In this document: positions 57,079-64,000 of the stretch, in pieces | How the letters are laid out: every line of letters starts with the position of its first letter | How positions within the stretch are numbered: the stretch's first letter is position 1 | Assembly (NCBI GenBank): GCA_963966185.1 | Contig: CAWZYM010000242.1 | Location: forward strand, 1,456,001-1,520,000 | Reading direction: 5' to 3' | DNA length: 64,000 nt | Origin: Rhabditoides inermis | Taxonomy: Eukaryota; Nematoda; Chromadorea; Rhabditida; Rhabditidae | Translations under genes and position numbers: made by a program | The notes under the pieces: model-generated | Databases searched by the model: none | The model's input: the letters and a program-made list of their open reading frames with translations, nothing else | What the model was told of the DNA's origin: nothing

Positions 57079-57773
57079 ACGAGGTACGACTGCCGCTCTT
57101 TTTAGACATTCACTGTATCAAAGAATGCTAAAATCGAAGGAATTACGGTTTGGTAGCCTGACATTTATGAAATTGATTGACTAATTTTAAGGTGTCCAAG
57201 AAAACTGAAAGCGTGAAGGTTGAAGGACTAACGGTACACGATAGTGTGTGAGATGAGTATGTGATGGTCTGTGTGTTGCAGAGCCAATCTCTAGAAAAGT
57301 CTGTGGATCGAGTGGATGCGGCAGGAGAGGAGGAGGAGGCACACACCGATGCCGGTTTGTGCACTTGTTGTTGTTGTTGTTGTTTTCTTTTCATTTTCCA
57401 GACGTCTGTTCCATTTGTGTGTTTTGCTGTGCTTTAACCGGCACCATGTTTGTTCAAGCGTGGAACTTCCACTATCATGTCATTTGCCTTGCAGTGGCCC
57501 TCGCCTCGGAGCCGTCGCCGCCGTCTCCGAACTGTCTGTCCCGCTTCTTCGCCCAGCTCTTCCATCCCAAGTTCCGCTACATCCGAGACCTGTACCCATT
57601 CATGTACGCCATTGACATGTGTCCCGTGGAACTGCTGGCCCTGCTCGAGCGTCTCCATTTTGTCTGTGAAGAGGGAGCCGGCCATGTTCTCTCAATGTTC
57701 CAGTTGTGTCTTTTGTATACTCCACTTTGTACTTTCCTTTTTATTCGTCGCCGGTTTTCACCTATCCAGTTTG
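57079..57773 (+). pseudogene. Inverted, internally deleted copy of the PIEZO fragment
   Basis: 57079-57621 is a near-identical inverse copy of 50239-50778 (including introns, with very few base changes), and 57621-57773 is an inverse copy of 48228-48378. The 1.86 kb between those two sources is missing. The join lies within GACATGTGTCCCGTGG, with about 3 bases (GTG) shared by both sources. It encodes [18 protein letters not shown] and [17 protein letters not shown], then runs off frame. A non-functional rearrangement product. Confidence 0.85.
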
Positions 57774-57818
57774 AACGTCTAGACTAATCACATAACAATA
57801 TAATGCAAAAATCATATC

Positions 57819-60019
57819 CTACATTGAAGACGTCGACGGCGCGTCCGCTTGGGGGACAGTCGCAGAGACACGGGCTTCTGCTTGGGACACCGCCACGTAT
57901 CGCACTCCTATCTTCTTGGTCCGAGCAGGAGTCGCATCGCTGAATCACGTAAATGACAAATGAATAATCTTGATAACACTACATATAACTCAATTTGAAC
58001 GTACGAATAATGATTCCTTAGAAAACATATTTAACTCACACTAGGTTGGTGGTGTCCGAAAGAACAGGCTGGGGCTGTTGCTTGTCCGACTTCTGCACGG
58101 CAAGCGGATGCGTGGAGTTTGAACTATGCACACTACATTAATGTACCAAATGTGATATCTTACCTGGAAGTTGCGTTTATCGAGTTCATCATTGTGCCCC
58201 GGTTGGCCAGCTTCATCCAGTCTGCATAGTGAGTCGGGAGTCTCTCCTCAGCAATACTGAATCACATCAAGTGAACGATCGTCATGACACATTGAACAAC
58301 TCACTCATTATCGCCCATCTTCTTCTTCTTCTTCTTCTCTGGCTCCTGGGTGATGGGCGCGGTCGGTGAAACCTTTCTCGGACGTCCTCGGCGGGCGGGA
58401 AGAGAACGCTGCTCAGCCTGACATGGCTGCTGCTGACCAGGCCGCTCGGTTTGATCACACCTGAGCGTAAATACAATCCTATAATCAAAAAAAAAACATT
58501 TTTGAGAGTGGCCTCATCGCTGAATCACATCAATTAACTGTGAATGTCATATAAACACACTAAATCACTCACTTCTTCGTTGGCTCAATTTTCCTTTTTC
58601 TGTCATTCTGCGGAGCTCGTGGGTGCAGAGATTCACACGAAGCGTGCGGTAGTCCATTCACGTTTTCTTCGTCGCCACTGAGAACAAAACTTGATAATAC
58701 ATTTAAAAAAAACCCAAAAGAACTCACGAAAGAAAGAACTCCTCGTCATCTCCTAGCGCACAGCACTCCTCGCCCTTCTCTCCATTCGCCATCGGGGTGT
58801 CGATCATCGGAGGGTCATTCTCGCCCTTGTTCGCGCCTCCGTCGTCTTCTGTCTGACCGGCGTTCGACTCGTCATTCTTGTCCCACGGCCCCCTAATGTG
58901 AATAATGTTACAAGCTTGAAAGAACAGAGTAGTACTAACCAGTCGGAAGGCGGCGAGGTAGGATTCTTTACACCCACCGGCAGATTCCCTTTCCTATAAC
59001 GGTATGCGTAAAGAAAAGACAAGTGTTCAATGACAACCAACCAGTGCTCTCCCCCTGTACCGACCACTCTCAGATAACCACCATGACCTTCGACGTGCGC
59101 CCAGGAACTGAACAGCATATAAAATAATAAATGTGTACAAGGAAATGTTTTTCAGCCCTACTTTGTATCGAGACGGAGATAGGGATCAGCGTGAATTGTC
59201 TGCCATTGGTACTTGTGGATGAGTCCACTGAATAAGAACAAAATTACAAAAATTACAAAAAAAACAAGATCATAATACCTTTGTATAGCGTCCTTTTGCC
59301 AGTCGAAGAACCCCTTGATCCCATTGCAGATCTTCTGTCTCCCTGCGGCGGTGCTCAAGGGTGCATATGGCATGACACGCGCCCAATAAGGGGGCGTGAC
59401 ACGGCCGACCTTGAGCTTCTTCTCGTCCCTAAATCAAATGCGAAAGTATCAACAATCGGAACGTTATCATTCACCTCTCGCTGAACGGGGTCGCAATTGT
59501 TCCGTTCAATCCTGACAGAGATGACGCCAACGTGGCAGGTGTCGGTTGTGCCATGAACGGCACGTGAAACACGTACTGAAAGTTTTTTTTGAATAAACAT
59601 TCGAACAGTATCAATACAAAAACATACCGTATCCTGTCCGAAAGAGGTGCTCTTGATACGTTGCAGTATACCGAGCTCGCATAACGTCTTCAGCAGGTCT
59701 GCGTTGCCGCGCAGGATAATAGTGCCGGTGTCCAGCACTTCTATCACAGCCATTCTGTGTCCCCTGTTCACCAGCCGGAACAAGGACAGCGCCAGATTGG
59801 AGTAATCTCGGGTCGAATTTCGGTTGCGGTCTGAAAGAAATAATATAAACCAACTCTAAAACAACAGTTCTCACTCTTATTGTCATTCGTCCTCACGAAG
59901 TAAGAACGAGTAGTGCTGCTTGCAGCTTCTCCTCCCTCTCCTACGCATTCTTCTTGCTCTCCTTGATCGAGCACGTCGGCTATCTCAGAGCGGGTCACCG
60001 CTCCGTCCTCTTCATGCAT
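57819..60019 (-). CDS. AT-hook-containing protein, family not recognised
   Basis: Minus strand, ATG 60019 (MHEEDGAVTRSEIADVLDQG). Following exons: RLVNRGHRMAVIEVLDTGTI, ILRGNADLLKTLCELGILQR, YVFHVPFMAQP, VGRVTPPYWARVMPYAPL, ICNGIKGFFDWQKDAIQR, LIHKYQWQTIHADPYLRLDT, SSWAHVEGHGGYLRVVGTGG, EHWLVVIEHLSFLYAYRYRK, acidic linkers, PARRGRPRKV (AT-hook core RGRP, about 58390), a KKKKKK run, and a tail ending ADAPSTSSM, TAG 57821-57819. Exons join with normal GT-AG sites. The AT-hook and Lys run suggest a nuclear DNA-binding role; the conserved-looking middle (WxxxHADPYLxLDT...GGYLRVVG) is not a domain I can name. It appears intact. Confidence 0.6.
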
Positions 60020-60770
60020 GCTGTGAAATATGGAATAAAGAAACATACTTACTCAAAATTAATCAACAAAGTATCAACAAAGTAACAAAAATAAATAAAT
60101 TCGTTCAATAATATTGAAACAATTTTAATAGTACTATATTAGTAAACATAAATTTATTTATAACTGAAATGGTCCCATTGCGATTTGCTATAGTGCCCTG
60201 TTTCGGCTTCTTCCAAGTTAGACGTCATTGGCTGATGGGTGACACTGCCTCAATTTTTGTTTTTCGATAATTATGATGTTTGTTTATGATTAATTAGACG
60301 CAACTTCCTAACTATAACTGCTATATGTGCATTAATCTGATTGAAAGTACCTCGGTATGTTGTACTTAGCAATTCGATTCGATCGCATGTACTTTTCGAT
60401 AAAACACAGCTGATTCTTTCCAGTATTTCGAAATGTTCGCATGTAAACTTTGAATCTGTCGCTGTTGTTTTGTTTTTTCCCAAAGAGTAGGTGTTGTTTG
60501 TTGCCCCGAAATTAGAATAGTGTGCTTTAGATGGCAGGAGCTGATGCGCGCATCAATTTTCTCATTTCTGTCATTTGCAATTTGTATCATTTCGATGAAC
60601 GGTCTCTTGTTTTTTCTTTCTTTTGTTTACTCTCTGACCAGTTACTCGTCTCTCTGTGCTTTCGCGACCCTTCATTTTGTGCGCGTGCGCTGCGGCAGCT
60701 GGCTGCTCATTGCTTTCGCGTTCCGCGCTCGTCCGCGCTTATCTGTTCTATTCGCGCTTTCATTGTCCTA
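60020..60770. other. Intergenic, AT-rich
   Basis: No exon supported. The end (60700-60770) contains GCGCTCGTCCGCG and ATTCGCGCTTTCATTGTC, which recur at 61850-61945 on the far side of the neighbouring inverted-repeat element. Confidence 0.45.
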
Positions 60771-61793
60771 GAGTGGGATTGAAGTCCCCAAAAAATTCGA
60801 ACTAGTTTCAAAATATTTTGAAAAATCTCGGAAATAGTTGCGAGTTTATTCCGAATTTTTCGCGAACTGGAAACTCAAAATATTTTGAACTAGTGCAATC
60901 AAAGGGAAATGGCAGTGGCATCCTCATACATTTCAAGCTAATAGTCAAATAGTACTGTGGGTTACGACGTATTTCAAAGATTTTCGCTTGCTGAATCGTG
61001 TTCATGTGTTAAGTACAAATGCTTCTTTATTTAACAGCCACAAAGGATCGACGTCTAGGTTTTCGAATTGTGAAACATATTGAACGGGTCACAGCCCTAA
61101 AAGGCAATCAATATCAGTGAGCCCCGGATATCGATTGATATCGATCGATATCGATAAGATATCGAACTTTTTATATTTGAGGTGAACATTATACGTTTCA
61201 ATGGTACCTTTCGATTCGAATTAAGAAGAGCTTCACAGCATCATGTTTTATGTGTATATTTAAAATAATCACCGTAACCTAAAATCGGGTTACAGTAGTC
61301 TTATACTTGTCTGAGAATGCATCATGTAGCACGTACACGTGTTAGATGAGTGATATCGATTGTTTGGATATGTCATCAATGAAACGTATCACGTCTCCCT
61401 AGTTCCGTAGACAGTGTTTCAATCGCCTGCGCACACACTCGCCCACTTCAAAATATTTTGAACGTCGCCGAAAAACTGCGAGGCAAAGCTTCCCTATCTC
61501 AGCTTTTTTTTTCAAAGTTTCTCTGTCTCTCTCATGTAACACACTGTTTCGTCGATTTTCTAGCTCAAAAACGTTGAACTTGTTCAAATTTTTCTCAACA
61601 TTAGTTCGAACTATTTGCAAAAACTGCGAACTGTGACTGCCAATTTTCGGAAATATTTTGAACTTCTCTTTGTCTCTCTCGTTTTGCACACTCTTTCGCG
61701 CGCTCTCACACCAAAAGTTCGCGAGGAGTTCAAAATATTTTGAATTTAGTTCGAACTTATTTCGAACTTTTTTGGGGACTTTAATCCCACTCC
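60771..61793. mobile_element. About 1-kb terminal-inverted-repeat element
   Basis: AGTGGGATTGAAGTCCCCAA at 60772 is inverted at about 61771-61790 (TTGGGGACTTTAATCCCACT), with similarity continuing inward through TTCGAACTA...CAAAATATTTTG. Inside, the palindrome CAAAATATTTTG or close variants occur several times (about 60811, 60876, 61448, 61731). No transposase. Probably a non-autonomous DNA transposon. Confidence 0.6.
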
Positions 61794-61962
61794 TGCTGTT
61801 CACCGGTCTCTTGCTGATTGTGTCGTGCAGTCGCATTTGGCGACTAGCACTGCTCATCTGTTATATTCGCGCCTTCATTGTCTTGTCATTCACCGGTCCC
61901 TTGCTGATTGTGTCGTGCAGTCGCGTTCCGCGCTCGTCCGCGACTAGTCGCGCGTATACATG
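61794..61962. repeat. Tandem duplication of about 95 bp
   Basis: TTCACCGGTC(T/C)CTTGCTGATTG, TGTCGTGCAGTCGC and following bases occur at 61800-61840 and again at 61889-61930. Confidence 0.7.
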
Positions 61963-62079
61963 TATTTCCTTATTTTTTAATCGTATTTTCTAGGACTCAT
62001 CTTCTTGTGGCGGTGAGAAGCCGTCATGTTTCCTGTGTACTGCAGCGTCCGTGGTTCAGGTATGTTACATTAAAATGAG

Positions 62080-62740
62080 AATTGATATCACAGCCGGGAA
62101 CCACGAAAAAGTATCATCTTTTTATCCAACGTTTCGGCACTAGGCCTTCATCAGGGATGGACAGAACACACCTACAATCACAGATAAGCAATGAAAAAAC
62201 ACAAGCAATAGGTCACAAGGTATGCGGTAAAACGGAAATGAATAAGTGGCGAGGAGAAAGTGACTCGGTATGGGTAACGTGTGATCATAGGGCGGGGTAA
62301 TGCGCGGCGTGGCCCGCGGCAAGTACTCATACACCAGTGATCAATCGATACGGCTACACCGGAAGTCGAGATGAATAGAAACTAGAGAGACAGCAGAGGT
62401 GTGCGAGTCTAACTCGTACTTCCTATTCAAGATGGGGTTGGTATTCTTGATCTCAAGGGCTTCTACAGTACACCGTCGCTTGGGATAGGGTTCGACTGCG
62501 AATATGGTGACAGTGAAGGACGTCTTCTCCCGAGGGTGCGAATCCATGATGTGTCGGCCGATGACTCCGCCAGCTCGCTTGTGCTCGGCGATCCTCGTCT
62601 TCAGTGGGCAACCCGTTTGACCGATGTAGTGTTCACTGCCAAGATCGCAAGAGATACGGTAGATCGTACCCTTCTTCTGACAGTCCCCCTCATGACTGTG
62701 AGGCGTGGAGACGACTCTGCAGTCTAGGGTGAGTGGATGG
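62080..62740 (-). mobile_element. Penelope-like retroelement fragment with GIY-YIG endonuclease
   Basis: Minus strand. DCRVVSTPHSHEGDC, then GTIYRISCDLGSEHYIGQTG, then PLKTRIAEHKRAGGVIGRH, IMDSHPREKTSFTVTIFAVE and RRCTVEALEIKNTNPILNRK. 'YxI.C..G...YIG.T...L..R..EH' and the later 'R...E...I' are the GIY-YIG nuclease of Penelope-like elements. Downstream, PDEGLVPKRWIKR at about 62150-62110 resembles the conserved tail often found with these elements. The reverse transcriptase is not present, so the copy is 5'-truncated. Confidence 0.75.
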
Positions 62741-62829
62741 GGTGATGGGTTGGGTGTTTGATTGGTTGAGGTTACTGGTCTTTTGTACTTTGTGAGAGTG
62801 TTTAATGCGCAACTTGTTCTATCATTTTA

Positions 62830-64000
62830 TTTCATGTAGTGAGTGTCTACGGGAGGTTGCTGAGCCTAAACCCACGCAAAAAGGAGGTGCGTTGTTTCTA
62901 CTGCGCAACTGGTTCAGCGTGTCGTCGGTGTTTCCTCTACCAGCCTCTCTCCGTTTGTACGAGCTACGATGTCAACGTCTTCTGGGTTGTCACTTACTGC
63001 TCCTTCTACTCCTCATTTGCTCTCTGCACCATCACAGGATAGGGACAGAGACGCAGGCATTCACATACCTCAACGGTCAGCGGCAGGGATTCAGGGGAGC
63101 CCTCGTGATTCTGCTTCTGCAACTCCTACGCCATCATCGACGGCTAATCGAAGAGACATCTCGATGAGGGTGCGGACGACTCATTATCTGCCACTGCCAG
63201 CTCTTTCTGCTCTCTCTCCCTTCTTTGTCCGCCACTCGGGGCACGTTGGAACTTCTCACTGGGCAGCGGCGAGGATGCAGGGGAGCTCGGGTGGTGCTGC
63301 AACTCCTGCTCACCTCTACCGCTCTTCGAGGAGCCCTCTCGATGTTGATGCAGACAACTACTGCGCAGCCTGCTTCTTCTGCTCCATCTTCGTCGTCCGA
63401 CACTTGCTTCTCGGATCAGGACGGAGCTGCACACTGGGATGCGTCACCTGCTCCTGCGAGATGTACGACCGTCGCTGCACTGCGCTCAGACCCTCTATCT
63501 CCTTATTTTCTGTAAATGATGGTATTGGTGTGGCAGATGCTTTCTTAGGCGGCGAAGTGCACACGGATGAAGCGGCCCCGTCGCTCATTGACTCGCCTCT
63601 CCTCCTACACTCTCCTCCTGACGATCTTTTAGGTGACGAACAGTTTAACGGCGTGACGGAACATTGTTTTCGTGCTGCACACGGGTGTCAGCTGTCATTG
63701 CGTGCCTGAGCAAGGTCGACTGTGAGAAGGTTCAAGAGGCGGTGGTTAAGGTGTCTGATTGGTTGGCAAGTTCCTTGGTAGATATCGTGGGTCTGTCGGA
63801 AATGCACGTTGGTGTGCGTGATTCTCTATCCGAGAATCCCACTGAGGTTCTTTTTGCCGTAAGATGCGATGCGTTGGTGGCGAACGCTGTTTGCGAGAAG
63901 GAGATGGAGATTGACACATTGCGTTCGTTTCTCCCGCCAGTGTCGAGTAGTCGTCGAGTCAAAGAGAGAGTTATTGAGATGTACAGTCAGGTGGGAAGGC
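62830..64000 (+). CDS. Unrecognised gene, 3' partial at window end
   Basis: Long Ser/Thr/Ala-rich open stretches (about 62969-63510) change frame between possible exons, for example EVRCFYCATGSACRRCFLYQ (Cys-rich, about 62887) and SSAPSSSSDTCFSDQDGAAH (about 63385). A candidate intron is 63512-63551, followed by GEVHTDEAAPSLIDSPLLLH. From about 63717 to the end a clean frame reads VQEAVVKVSDWLASSLVDIV, GLSEMHVGVRDSLSENP, VCEKEMEIDTLRSFLPPVSS. There is no recognisable domain. A regulatory protein or the 5' part of another mobile element are both possible. Confidence 0.3.

Noticed and set aside
1..64000. CRISPR arrays, operons with ribosome binding sites or other prokaryotic features
   Set aside because: Spliceosomal introns and animal gene families throughout show that this is eukaryotic DNA; repeats are microsatellites or transposons.

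Overview
The window is animal nuclear DNA and most likely comes from a nematode. Genes are split by many short introns (typically 40-200 bp) with GTGAGT-type donors and TTTCAG-type acceptors. It holds a seven-transmembrane chemoreceptor of the nematode SRH/SRI type, and its largest feature is a tandem cluster of channel-like genes with the EGF-plus-ASC architecture named EGAS in Caenorhabditis. I read all gene models by hand from splice signals and paralogue comparison, so exon edges are approximate.

Layout. 0.5-2.1 kb: 3' end of an R2/R4-type retrotransposon followed by an inverted-repeat element. 2.5-24.3 kb: four tandem plus-strand EGAS-like genes with 1, about 10, about 15 and about 23 EGF modules before a shared linker, a DEG/ENaC ectodomain and one C-terminal membrane helix. 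Their introns carry a LINE fragment, a foldback element with 9-bp target duplications and a TTAA-flanked MITE. 24.6-26.1 kb: a BAR-like helical protein. 26.5-28.0 kb (minus): a 5'-truncated ARM-like gene carrying a MITE. 28.3-29.6 kb: the chemoreceptor. 30.0-34.4 kb: decayed sequence, namely a copied promoter plus first exon, a BTB pseudogene with an in-frame TAG, a possible microprotein, and a broken second chemoreceptor copy split by a LINE. 34.4-38.4 kb: mostly repeats. 38.4-41.7 kb: two tandem lysine-rich paralogues of unknown function. 42.1-47.9 kb: three housekeeping genes (p47/UBXN-2, NDUFA12, SELENBP1). 48.2-57.8 kb: a graveyard holding an N-truncated PIEZO copy, a KDZ-type transposase, an alpha-tubulin/EF-2 chimera and an inverted, internally deleted copy of PIEZO pieces. 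57.8-60.0 kb (minus): an AT-hook protein. 60-64 kb: a 1-kb inverted-repeat element, a Penelope-like GIY-YIG fragment and the start of an unrecognised gene.

The most notable system is the EGAS-like cluster. The genes share exon phases and domain order, encode a signal peptide instead of the usual first channel helix, and differ mainly in EGF number. One carries a mucin-like insert with a furin-type site and another carries a 4-nt frameshift. The second theme is very active rearrangement: foldbacks, MITEs, LINEs, Penelope, KDZ, chimeric pseudogenes and near-identical segmental copies.
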